A DNA stretch of 28,940 nucleotides from a virus. The notes beneath the pieces are model-generated. The model was not told where the DNA came from, did no database searches, and saw only the letters and a list, made by a program, of their open reading frames with translations. Each line of letters begins with the position of its first letter. The stretch's first letter is position 1. Positions 15,582 through 21,346 of this stretch are shown in pieces. The stretch spans positions 1 to 28,940 of IMG/VR virus record IMGVR_UViG_3300031787_000626; one strand, 5' to 3'. The position numbers and the translations under genes were made by a program.

Positions 15582-15784
15582 TGAAGGACTTTATAAATAA
15601 TATGTTATCTGGGGAGAACGGAGCAATAAGCCATAAAAGGGTAATTGCTTCTATTGGTGCATTATGTTTATTTGGTTGCTTTGTATTTAAGGCGAATATT
15701 AACGAGCATTTAGCTGATCTTGTTTTTTGGTTGGTTTGTGCCTGTATGGGATTTGCTTCAATAGATAAATACACGAACAAATGA
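15581..15784 (+). CDS. Two-pass membrane protein, likely holin
   Basis: A 67-residue protein with two hydrophobic segments: about residues 21-38 (VIASIGALCLFGCFVFKA) and 46-61 (DLVFWLVCACMGFASI). A short amphipathic N-terminus (MKDFINNMLSGENGAISHKR) precedes them and a basic tail YTNK follows. This layout is typical of small class II-type phage holins. It lies two genes before the endolysin and overlaps the following tiny membrane protein. Confidence 0.78.
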   Translation: MKDFINNMLSGENGAISHKRVIASIGALCLFGCFVFKANINEHLADLVFWLVCACMGFASIDKYTNK

Positions 15785-15867
15785 AAGAAAACGAAAAATT
15801 ATCATTTAAGATTGGCTTGATATTATGGATAATTAGTATGATTTATTTTATAAAATCAGTTTTATGA
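15781..15867 (+). CDS. Tiny single-pass membrane peptide
   Basis: A 28-residue peptide: a charged N-terminus MKENEKLSFK followed by a hydrophobic segment (IGLILWIISMIYFIKSVL). It overlaps the holin candidate by 4 bases and the endolysin start by 4 bases. That packing, and the clear membrane segment, support it as a real gene despite its size. It may modulate holin timing, which is inference only. Confidence 0.6.
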   Translation: MKENEKLSFKIGLILWIISMIYFIKSVL

Positions 15868-16466
15868 TTAGTCGCAAAGCTATTGAGATGATTATCAAAC
15901 ACGAGGTCGGAGGTAGAGCCGTTTACGAGAAACGCTACCAAAAGCCTATTTGGGCAGGTGGTGATTCTGGCTGCACAATTGGACTTGGATATGATTGCGG
16001 TTATGTAACCGAAAAGCAGTTTTTTAGCGATTGGGATGGCTTAAATTTAAACTTTCTTAATGCTTTGAGGAAAGTAGTAGGGATAAAAGGCGAGGCGGTT
16101 AAAACGATGCTAAGAGGGGAAATTCTACAAGTTAGAATACCATACAATTTTGCATACGATGTATTCGTTAATAAGTCATTACCTAAATACTATGCTTTGA
16201 CTAAAAGTATATATCCAGAGATTGAGACTTTAAACGAGGACACAAGGGGTGCATTGGTTTCAATGATCTATAACAGAGGAAACAAGTTAGATGGCGATAG
16301 GAGAAAGGAAATGAGGGCAATAGTTGAATTGGTTGCTAAAGCTGATTACGAGGGCATAGCCGACCAGATAGAACGAAGCAAACGGCTTTGGGAAAATGTC
16401 GGACTTGACGGCTTGGTCAAACGTAGAGAAGAAGAAGCAGACCTGATACTAAACTCAATCGCATAA
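15864..16466 (+). CDS. Endolysin, T4-lysozyme / GH24-like muramidase
   Basis: A 200-residue enzyme that cuts the peptidoglycan glycan backbone at lysis. The opening SRKAIEMIIKHEVGG carries candidate catalytic Glu14. GGDSGCTIGLGYDCGY supplies Asp34 and Thr38, matching the Glu-Asp-Thr triad of T4-type lysozymes in order. Later features are GALVSMIYNRG (about residues 129-139), corresponding to the helical lobe, and LVKRREEEADLI near the end, like the RR.AE signature of this fold. There is no signal peptide, so it needs a holin for release. Pesticin-type GH24 relatives are an alternative subgroup. Confidence 0.88.
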   Translation: MISRKAIEMIIKHEVGGRAVYEKRYQKPIWAGGDSGCTIGLGYDCGYVTEKQFFSDWDGLNLNFLNALRKVVGIKGEAVKTMLRGEILQVRIPYNFAYDVFVNKSLPKYYALTKSIYPEIETLNEDTRGALVSMIYNRGNKLDGDRRKEMRAIVELVAKADYEGIADQIERSKRLWENVGLDGLVKRREEEADLILNSIA

Positions 16467-16477
16467 AACAAAAACCT

Positions 16478-17515
16478 ATGACAACAACAAAAAGAGGAGG
16501 CAAAAAAACCACAATGAGTGGTCAGATAGTCTTAGACTATTTAGCCAAATATCCTCAATGGATGCCTTCAAACACTTTAGCTTCTTTGATTATGAAGGAG
16601 CAAAGCGCACACTTTGACAACCAAGAAAACGTACGTTATTTGATACGTTATTATCGTGGTAAGACTGGAGAAACTAAAAGCGTAAAAGGAGTTAACAAAC
16701 AATTTATAGAAGATTTTAAACGTACTGGTTCACACTTTGTTCAACCGCCTACTTGGGTAGAGGAGAAAGTTGTTTATTGTTTACCAATAGGAATTAAAAA
16801 GATGGGATTTATTAGTGATCTTCAAGTTCCATTCCACGACCCAAAGGCAATTGATGTTTGCTTTAAATACTTAAATGACCAAAAGATTGATTCATTATTT
16901 ATCAATGGTGATTTGGTTGATTTCTATCAATTAAGCGACTTCCAGAAAGACCCAAGAGTAAGAAAGTTTGATGAGGAATATGAGGCTATTATTGAGATGC
17001 TTGGATTTATAAGGGCATCATTTCCTGAAATACCTATTTATTACAACTTAGATTCAAATCACGAATTTAGGTATGAAAGATATATGAGAACCAAAGCACC
17101 TGAATTATTAGGGTTGAATGGTAAGTTTGACATTGAGGAAATATTAATGTTGAATACATTTAACATCATTCCGATTAAAAATATAGATCACGTTAAGTTT
17201 GGCAAACTACCAATCATTCACGGAGATACAACCTTTAGACGTGGTAGCGGTGTAAACCCAGCTAAAACCCTTTATGATAGAGTTAAGCAGTCGGCAATAG
17301 CTTCTCACGTTCATCAGGTGCAATCTTACACAACTAAGAATCAATTTGATGAAGAAGTCTTTACTTGCTGGACCACAGGTCATTTGATGCATCCAAACGT
17401 GGAGTATTGTAAGCACGTTGATAATTACTCACAAGGATTTGCCATATTGGAAAAAGACAAAGAAGGTTATTACTCGGTTCAAAATAAAAGAATCTATAAA
17501 AATAAAATCTTCTAA
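16478..17515 (+). CDS. Metallophosphoesterase with N-terminal HTH-like domain
   Basis: A 345-residue enzyme of the calcineurin-like phosphoesterase superfamily. Metal-binding motifs appear in order: ISDLQVPFHD (Asp114, His120), INGDLVDF (Asp145, Asp148), DSNHEFR (Asn194-His195-Glu196), IIHGDT (His248) and ASHVHQ (His277, His279). Some positions differ from the textbook pattern: Gln replaces His in the first motif and Ser replaces Gly before Asn-His-Glu. Residues 1-90 form a separate basic domain with a possible helix-turn-helix (VLDYLAKYPQWMPSNTLASL). The substrate is unknown; a nuclease role like SbcD/Mre11, or nucleotide hydrolysis, are options. The next gene begins just after its stop. Confidence 0.9.
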   Translation: MTTTKRGGKKTTMSGQIVLDYLAKYPQWMPSNTLASLIMKEQSAHFDNQENVRYLIRYYRGKTGETKSVKGVNKQFIEDFKRTGSHFVQPPTWVEEKVVYCLPIGIKKMGFISDLQVPFHDPKAIDVCFKYLNDQKIDSLFINGDLVDFYQLSDFQKDPRVRKFDEEYEAIIEMLGFIRASFPEIPIYYNLDSNHEFRYERYMRTKAPELLGLNGKFDIEEILMLNTFNIIPIKNIDHVKFGKLPIIHGDTTFRRGSGVNPAKTLYDRVKQSAIASHVHQVQSYTTKNQFDEEVFTCWTTGHLMHPNVEYCKHVDNYSQGFAILEKDKEGYYSVQNKRIYKNKIF

Positions 17516-17516
17516 T

Positions 17517-17708
17517 ATGAGATACCCTAAAAACTTTGCAAAATTGAACTCACTACAACAAGAACAATGGTTGGTTGCTAAACTAATTGAATTGCACAAC
17601 TTAGAACAAGAGATTAAAACCACTTTAGGTAAGATCAGAGGTGGCGAGAAACTTATATTTAAAGAGATAGATAGACCTGATTTAGCTTTATTAAAAGATG
17701 AAGATTAA
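17517..17708 (+). CDS. Small coiled-coil-like protein
   Basis: A 63-residue helical, charged protein (FAKLNSLQQEQWLVAKLIEL, HNLEQEIKTTL). I chose the ATG one base after the metallophosphoesterase stop over an upstream in-frame start that would overlap it by 98 bases. It ends in acidic LLKDED and overlaps the next gene by 11 bases. No family recognised. Confidence 0.72.
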   Translation: MRYPKNFAKLNSLQQEQWLVAKLIELHNLEQEIKTTLGKIRGGEKLIFKEIDRPDLALLKDED

Positions 17709-17967
17709 AATAATACATAGGAAATTAGGAAGGGAACAGGCTCACGGCATTGCTGAAAGTGATGGTGTGGTTTATATTGACTCACGGCTAAAAGGCAAGA
17801 AGCATCTTGAAATAATGATTCACGAGTGTTTACATTTATTGAATCCAATGGATGAAGAAGAATCAATAATTGAGAAAAGCGTAACTTTATGTAACATACT
17901 CTGGAAACAAGGTTACAGGAGAGTAGATAACTCTAATGATACACCATTACAAGATGGTTCTAAATAG
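17698..17967 (+). CDS. Small HExxH-motif protein, putative zinc peptidase-like
   Basis: An 89-residue protein. After a basic N-terminus (MKIKIIHRKLGREQAHG) and a beta hairpin (GVVYIDSRLKGKKHLE) it has a helix with IMIHECLHLLNP, a classic HExxH zinc site (His42, Glu43, His46). Residues 52-60 (DEEESIIEK) could supply a third ligand. It is very short for a peptidase but similar in layout to minimal SprT/ImmA-like or WSS1-like cores. Whether it is an active protease is unknown. It is the last gene before two terminators and the control region. Confidence 0.75.
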   Translation: MKIKIIHRKLGREQAHGIAESDGVVYIDSRLKGKKHLEIMIHECLHLLNPMDEEESIIEKSVTLCNILWKQGYRRVDNSNDTPLQDGSK

Positions 17968-17987
17968 TTGTTCGTTCATAGTTCCTC

Positions 17988-18011
17988 ACCCCTAAAAAGG
18001 TGGGGTTTTTT
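17988..18011 (+). terminator. Terminator after the HExxH gene
   Basis: ACCCC (17988-17992) can pair with GGGGT (18002-18006), closing a 9-base loop, followed directly by a T run to 18011. The stem is short but GC-rich. It lies 20 bases after the last stop codon and is followed by a second terminator, so transcription from the lysis side is probably stopped before the control region. Confidence 0.7.
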
Positions 18012-18048
18012 ATATATCTTTGGCTTTCATATTGGAGAACTTAGGTTT

Positions 18049-18083
18049 AGCCACCCTTTTAGTCTTATTAGGGTGGTTTTTTT
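18049..18083 (+). terminator. Second intrinsic terminator
   Basis: CCACCCT (18051-18057) pairs perfectly with AGGGTGG (18070-18076). The stem extends by a wobble and an A-T pair at the base and is followed by seven T residues (18077-18083). A strong Rho-independent terminator. Confidence 0.88.
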
Positions 18084-18097
18084 ATGATCCGTAATGA

Positions 18098-18148
18098 TTG
18101 ATAAACGGCTTAATATTGATTGATAAAGTAAACCTATAACTTGATAAA
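18098..18148 (+). repeat. Three TTGATAAA direct repeats upstream of the regulator gene
   Basis: TTGATAAA occurs at 18098-18105, 18120-18127 and 18141-18148. The starts are 22 and 21 bases apart, close to two turns of the double helix, so a protein bound at all three would sit on one face. The first two share a longer core, GATTGATAAA. They lie between the terminators and the start of the GIY-YIG/HTH gene and look like an operator or iteron set. Confidence 0.75.
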
Positions 18149-18176
18149 TAAAAAGCTATTGCTTTACTTTTTCCCT

Positions 18177-18184
18177 TATATTTG
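18177..18184 (+). promoter_or_regulatory. -7 promoter element for the GIY-YIG/HTH gene
   Basis: TATATTTG is an exact TAnnTTTG match 16 bases before the ATG at 18200. The best -33 candidate (ATTG at 18158-18161) is too close, leaving a 15-base spacer. The promoter is therefore less certain than the one at 14491-14521 and may depend on an activator bound at the nearby TTGATAAA repeats. Confidence 0.5.
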
Positions 18185-18199
18185 CTAAAAAGTAAAGTT

Positions 18200-18670
18200 A
18201 TGATATATTTTATAAAGCATACTGATTATGTAAAAATTGGTTATACCGATAGAATTAAATTAAGATTAAGCACATTACAAGTAAGTTGCCCTGTTAAATT
18301 AGAGGTGCTTGGTTTGATAGAAGGCAATAGGGAAGATGAAAAAAATTATCACAAAATGTTTAAACCTGTTAGTAGTAGTGGTGAATGGTTTGAATACAAT
18401 ACTGAATTGCAAATATTTGTTGAAGGATTAAGCGATGATTTGTTATGGAAATATGGATTTGGCAAAGATGCTTTTACTCCAATAGGACTTATTAAACAAT
18501 GCAGATTAGAGAAAAAAATGAGTATGGAAGAATTAGGCGAAGCATTAGGCATTACAAAACAAGGTGTTTTAGATATGGAAAAAAGAGATGCTCAAGGCAA
18601 TATAACCATTGCATCTATTTATAAAGCATTATCAGCTATGGGCTATAAATATCAAAACAGGGCAAAGTAA
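18200..18670 (+). CDS. GIY-YIG (T5orf172/MUG113-like) domain fused to XRE-type HTH
   Basis: A 156-residue two-domain protein. Residues 1-75 match the T5orf172/MUG113 branch of the GIY-YIG superfamily: MIYFIKHTDYVKIGYTDR, RLSTLQVSCPVKLEVLGLI, a glutamate/histidine helix (EDEKNYHKMFKP) and GEWFEY. Residues 96-150 are a helix-turn-helix: IKQCRLEKKMSMEELGEALG, then ITKQGVLDMEKRD, then GNITIASIYKALSAMGY. The ATG at 18200 is preferred over an upstream TTG because the -7 box ends at that TTG. Flanking TTGATAAA repeats suggest it controls the early promoter and itself. Whether the nuclease half cuts DNA is unknown. Confidence 0.87.
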   Translation: MIYFIKHTDYVKIGYTDRIKLRLSTLQVSCPVKLEVLGLIEGNREDEKNYHKMFKPVSSSGEWFEYNTELQIFVEGLSDDLLWKYGFGKDAFTPIGLIKQCRLEKKMSMEELGEALGITKQGVLDMEKRDAQGNITIASIYKALSAMGYKYQNRAK

Positions 18671-18685
18671 AATTTTTACACTTAT

Positions 18686-18693
18686 TCGTACGA
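18686..18693. promoter_or_regulatory. Short palindrome TCGTACGA
   Basis: An 8-base perfect palindrome lies 16 bases after the regulator gene. It is flanked by partly symmetric arms (TTAT to the left, TAA to the right). It could be a protein-binding site, but a single copy of this length is weak evidence. Confidence 0.3.
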
Positions 18694-18805
18694 TAATGTG
18701 TCATAAAACGCACTTTTTGATACATATTTGTTCCATATAAGTCAAATTATACCATTCATCCTTTTTATTTGCCGTTCATCACATTTATTTAAAATATTTG
18801 CTTTG

Positions 18806-18839
18806 TTTGATAAAGTTATAAGGTTTTACCCTATCTTTG
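18806..18839 (+). promoter_or_regulatory. Predicted early promoter
   Basis: TTTG at 18806-18809 and TATCTTTG at 18832-18839 are 22 bases apart, matching the Bacteroidota promoter form. It lies 21 bases before the first early gene (ATG at 18861). A TTGATAAA copy overlaps the -33 element and a perfect dyad overlaps the -7 element and start point, so the promoter looks repressible. Confidence 0.62.
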
Positions 18840-18849
18840 ATTTATCAAA
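18807..18849. promoter_or_regulatory. Operator-like TTGATAAA pair over the early promoter
   Basis: TTGATAAA at 18807-18814 and its reverse complement TTTATCAA at 18841-18848 bracket the promoter. The second is part of a perfect dyad TTTGAT-TT-ATCAAA (18836-18849) across the -7 box and likely start point. The same octamer occurs three times before the HTH gene, so that gene's product is the obvious candidate binder. Confidence 0.65.
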
Positions 18850-18860
18850 AACAAACCAAT

Positions 18861-19007
18861 ATGAAAAAAGCATTTAAAGTTTACAAGCAAGGTACTACTG
18901 ACAACTGGGTTACAATCTTAATTCCAATTGCAGAATTTACACAAGAAATACTACAATTTAAAATTGATAAGTATTTAAGTTTAGGGTACAAAGTAGAAAT
19001 CATTTAA
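18861..19007 (+). CDS. Small early protein
   Basis: A 48-residue basic protein (MKKAFKVYKQGTTDNWVTIL, IPIAEFTQEI, LSLGYKVEII) with an alpha-beta look and no membrane segment. It is the first gene after the early promoter. Its start lies in the repeated context ACCAATATGAA. No family recognised. First genes of phage early operons often act on the host, but nothing in the sequence proves that here. Confidence 0.68.
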   Translation: MKKAFKVYKQGTTDNWVTILIPIAEFTQEILQFKIDKYLSLGYKVEII

Positions 19008-19025
19008 TAAACCAAAAAAACCAAT

Positions 19026-19154
19026 ATGAACAAGTTAAAAACTCCACAAGAAAAGGCTAATGAACGCTACCAAGTCGAAAGCATCAAACCTATGTATGCT
19101 TTTATCATTGTATGCATCGCATTTTTAATCACCGCAATACTTCAAAACATTTAA
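19026..19154 (+). CDS. Small early membrane protein
   Basis: A 42-residue protein with a charged N-terminal half (MNKLKTPQEKANERYQVESI) and a C-terminal membrane segment (MYAFIIVCIAFLITAILQ). It starts in the same ACCAATATGAA context as the gene before it. Function unknown. Confidence 0.65.
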   Translation: MNKLKTPQEKANERYQVESIKPMYAFIIVCIAFLITAILQNI

Positions 19155-19156
19155 CT

Positions 19157-19324
19157 ATGAACGCAATTCAAACCTTTATTTACACATTAGAAACACAATT
19201 AAAAACAATGCCTGATGGCTATACTAAGCAAACAGTTGTAGCTTGTAAAGAACTTGCAGAAGGTATAAACGCAATCTATGAAAACTCTAATAACAACATT
19301 AGTAACCAACCAAATCAAGACTAA
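19157..19324 (+). CDS. Small early protein, unknown
   Basis: A 55-residue helical protein (AIQTFIYTLETQLKTMPDGY, TVVACKELAEGINAIY) with an Asn/Gln-rich tail. The ATG two bases after the previous stop is preferred over one further upstream that lies inside that gene. Its end overlaps the next frame by 47 bases. Confidence 0.68.
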   Translation: MNAIQTFIYTLETQLKTMPDGYTKQTVVACKELAEGINAIYENSNNNISNQPNQD

Positions 19325-19496
19325 CCTACAAACCGAAGCCGACTCCAAAGGCATAACCTTAAGTAAATTGGTTTATAAAATCCTAAAACAATATGAGCAA
19401 ACTAATCTATCAAGCGAAACAACTAAAGTTGCACCAAAGAGCAACAATACTACTCCAGTTACTAAAGGAAGCACAAGGAAGGCAAAATCTATTTGA
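19278..19496 (+). CDS. Putative ribbon-helix-helix-like small protein
   Basis: A 72-residue protein. Residues 12-44 (IKTNLQTEADSKGITLSKLV then YKILKQYEQT) resemble the strand-helix-helix layout of Arc/CopG-type DNA-binding proteins. The tail is Thr/Lys/Ser-rich and ends KGSTRKAKSI. It overlaps its neighbours in other frames by 47 bases at the start and 104 at the end, so a gene is plausible but not certain. The pattern TLSKLVYKILKQY is the main support. Confidence 0.55.
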   Translation: MKTLITTLVTNQIKTNLQTEADSKGITLSKLVYKILKQYEQTNLSSETTKVAPKSNNTTPVTKGSTRKAKSI

Positions 19497-19689
19497 GGCT
19501 GACCTTGCAGAATGGAGGCGAGGCTTGGATGACACAAGAACAATGATTAGCGAGGAAGATTTACTAATTAAGATTGCAAGGATGAACGATGTGCAAAAGC
19601 GAATCCTTAAAAGTTACCATTTCCTTATCCTTGACTTATATACATTAACAGAGGAGTTTATGCTCCCTATAAACCTTTTACATTTTTAA
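19393..19689 (+). CDS. Small helical protein, unknown
   Basis: A 98-residue helical protein (LKEAQGRQNLFEADLAEWRR, ISEEDLLIKIARMNDVQKRI, LTEEFMLPINLLHF). The first third overlaps the RHH-like frame for 104 bases. An internal ATG at 19546 would avoid the overlap and give a 47-residue product. The upstream part reads like real protein (NLFEADLAEWRRGLDD), so I keep the longer start, reached at ACAATATGAG. Confidence 0.6.
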   Translation: MSKLIYQAKQLKLHQRATILLQLLKEAQGRQNLFEADLAEWRRGLDDTRTMISEEDLLIKIARMNDVQKRILKSYHFLILDLYTLTEEFMLPINLLHF

Positions 19690-19690
19690 T

Positions 19691-19900
19691 ATGACAACAA
19701 AAGAAAAAGCAATAGAATTAGTTGCTAAATATAAAAGCCAAAGTTTTGGCATAACAACAAACTTTCAACATTATAAACAATGTGCATTAATAACAGTTGA
19801 TGAAATATTAGATAACTTTCCAAATGAATTTTGGGATGAGTATTTAATTGATAATTTTAAATATTGGCAAGAAGTTAAAAAAGAAATAGAAGCATTATGA
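19691..19900 (+). CDS. Small conserved early protein
   Basis: A 69-residue protein of the type TTKEKAIELVAKYKSQSFG, then HYKQCALITVDEILDNFPN, then YWQEVKKEIEAL. From memory, similar small proteins are very common in Flavobacteriia phages and prophages. Function unknown. It starts 1 base after the previous stop and overlaps the DnaA-like gene by 4 bases. Confidence 0.8.
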   Translation: MTTKEKAIELVAKYKSQSFGITTNFQHYKQCALITVDEILDNFPNEFWDEYLIDNFKYWQEVKKEIEAL

Positions 19901-20334
19901 GAGAGGTACATAAGACCTATATGGCAGAACTTGAGATAGAGGTTTTGCGAGAGAAGAACAAAGAACTGAAAAAAGAAATAAACAGGTTAAAAGACCTATT
20001 AGATCAACATTTAAACATAAAAACAATACGAATGGACAAAGAACAACAAAAAGAGTATGCAATTGAAATAGCCGAAAAGGTCTGCAATTACTACCAAATT
20101 AAGTACGGACAATTAATGTCTAAATATAGAGGCGAGGAAGTTACATTGGCAAGGCAAATGACTATGTATTTAACTAAGGAAAAAACCGAGTTAAATGGAG
20201 AGGAAATAGCACAAATCTTTAATAGAGATAGAACCACAGTCCTACACTCAATCTCAAAGATTAAAGGACAATTGTCAAATAAGTTCGATGATACCATAAA
20301 AAAGGATGTTTTCAACTTAAATGTGCTTGTTTAA
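19897..20334 (+). CDS. Orphan DnaA domain IV-like protein with N-terminal coiled coil
   Basis: A 145-residue protein. Residues 10-40 form a charged coiled coil (ELEIEVLREKNKELKKEINR). Residues 57-125 match the DNA-binding domain IV of DnaA: AEKVCNYYQIKYGQLMSKYR, then EEVTLARQMTMYLTKEK, then IAQIFNRDRTTVLHSISKI. The last matches the DnaA signature RDHTTVLHA with Arg in place of His. The AAA+ ATPase is missing, so it can bind DnaA-box-like DNA but not open an origin alone. It sits just before the Bet recombinase. It may mark the phage origin or compete with host DnaA; both are inference. Confidence 0.85.
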   Translation: MREVHKTYMAELEIEVLREKNKELKKEINRLKDLLDQHLNIKTIRMDKEQQKEYAIEIAEKVCNYYQIKYGQLMSKYRGEEVTLARQMTMYLTKEKTELNGEEIAQIFNRDRTTVLHSISKIKGQLSNKFDDTIKKDVFNLNVLV

Positions 20335-20385
20335 TTAGGTTATTAACACCAAAAGTATTAATTTTAAACTCTAAAACCAACCAAT

Positions 20386-21102
20386 ATGAACGAACAACAA
20401 CTGGCTAAAAAGCCACAACTTTCGTACACGAAAGATCAAGTAGAGTTAGTAAAATCACAGATTGCTCCAGAAGCAACAGTTGATGAACTAAAACTCTTTC
20501 TTTACCAAGCCCAACGCACAGGACTTGATGCGTTATCAAGGCAGATTTATTGCATCCACAGGAACGTTAAAACGCAAAACGGATGGAGTAAAAAAATGAC
20601 TATCCAAACAAGCATTGACGGATTCCGAGTAATCGCTGAACGTAGCGGTAACTATGGTGGGCAAAGCGAACCAATCTTTGTAGAACAAGATGGTAAGTTA
20701 ATTTCTTGTAAGGTATCAGTATTTAGATTTCACGGAGATACAAGGTATGAAGCAGCCGTTGGAATAGCTTATTGGGATGAATATTGCCAAAGAACAAACG
20801 ATGGCAAACCAATGGGTTTATGGGCGAAGATGCCACATACAATGCTTAGTAAGGTTGCGGAGGCATTAGCTTTGAGAAAGGCTTACCCACAAGATTTAAG
20901 CGGTCTTTACACAGGCGATGAAATGGCTCAAAGTGATGAAAAACCAGCCTACATTAAAACGCACGATAACGTTGATGACTTGGAGTTAGCTATTGATTTA
21001 TGCATAAGCACAAACGAATTGGCTGAACTTTACACATTGAATCAGGAACTTGCAACTAAAGATGTAACTAAATTATTTACCAAGAAAAAACAAACTTTAT
21101 GA
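20386..21102 (+). CDS. Bet/RecT-type single-strand annealing protein
   Basis: A 238-residue recombinase of the phage Bet family, which anneals complementary single strands during replication-linked recombination. The signature runs ELKLFLYQAQRTGLDALSRQ, IYCIHRN, KMTIQTSIDGFRVIAERSG, then GLWAKMPHTMLSKVAEALAL and RKAYPQDLSGLYTGDEM (about residues 37-185). The C-terminal 50 residues are variable and basic. The start is in the ACCAATATGAA context. No lambda-type or YqaJ exonuclease is visible next to it, so the 5'-3' exonuclease partner is missing or unrecognised. Confidence 0.93.
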   Translation: MNEQQLAKKPQLSYTKDQVELVKSQIAPEATVDELKLFLYQAQRTGLDALSRQIYCIHRNVKTQNGWSKKMTIQTSIDGFRVIAERSGNYGGQSEPIFVEQDGKLISCKVSVFRFHGDTRYEAAVGIAYWDEYCQRTNDGKPMGLWAKMPHTMLSKVAEALALRKAYPQDLSGLYTGDEMAQSDEKPAYIKTHDNVDDLELAIDLCISTNELAELYTLNQELATKDVTKLFTKKKQTL

Positions 21103-21344
21103 CACCATTAAATAAACTATGGGATTTAAGGGAGGAAGTTAAATTCTGGAATTACAAAGTAGAAACAAGCTATCCGCAAAATGCAGCGGAGATGATCTAT
21201 AAATTAGATGCTGCTAAGTATAGACTTAAATTACATAAACAAAGATATTTCCCAGAGTTATTAAACCAACCTAAAAGGAATTACATTCCTTATCAAATGT
21301 TAGCTGATAAATTTGAGGTATTTGAAAACTATTTAAACGATTAA
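21099..21344 (+). CDS. Small early protein after Bet
   Basis: An 81-residue, Lys/Tyr-rich helical protein (LWDLREEVKFWNYKVETSY, AAEMIYKLDAAKYRLKLHKQ) overlapping the Bet stop by 4 bases (ATGA). Tight coupling suggests it works with recombination or replication proteins. I recognise no family. Confidence 0.75.
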   Translation: MTPLNKLWDLREEVKFWNYKVETSYPQNAAEMIYKLDAAKYRLKLHKQRYFPELLNQPKRNYIPYQMLADKFEVFENYLND

Positions 21345-21346
21345 TT

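Noticed and set aside
17418-17516. An N-terminal extension of the small coiled-coil-like gene
   Set aside because: It would run entirely inside the metallophosphoesterase gene; the ATG at 17517 gives normal tight spacing.
18015-18022. TATCTTTG, a -7 box match between the two terminators
   Set aside because: No -33 partner at a suitable distance; the upstream space is the terminator stem, and any transcript would end at the second terminator within about 60 bases.
18200-18670. Lysogeny module (integrase plus repressor)
   Set aside because: Only the HTH regulator is present. No integrase, recombinase, excisionase or attachment-site pair is visible, so a temperate lifestyle is not supported.
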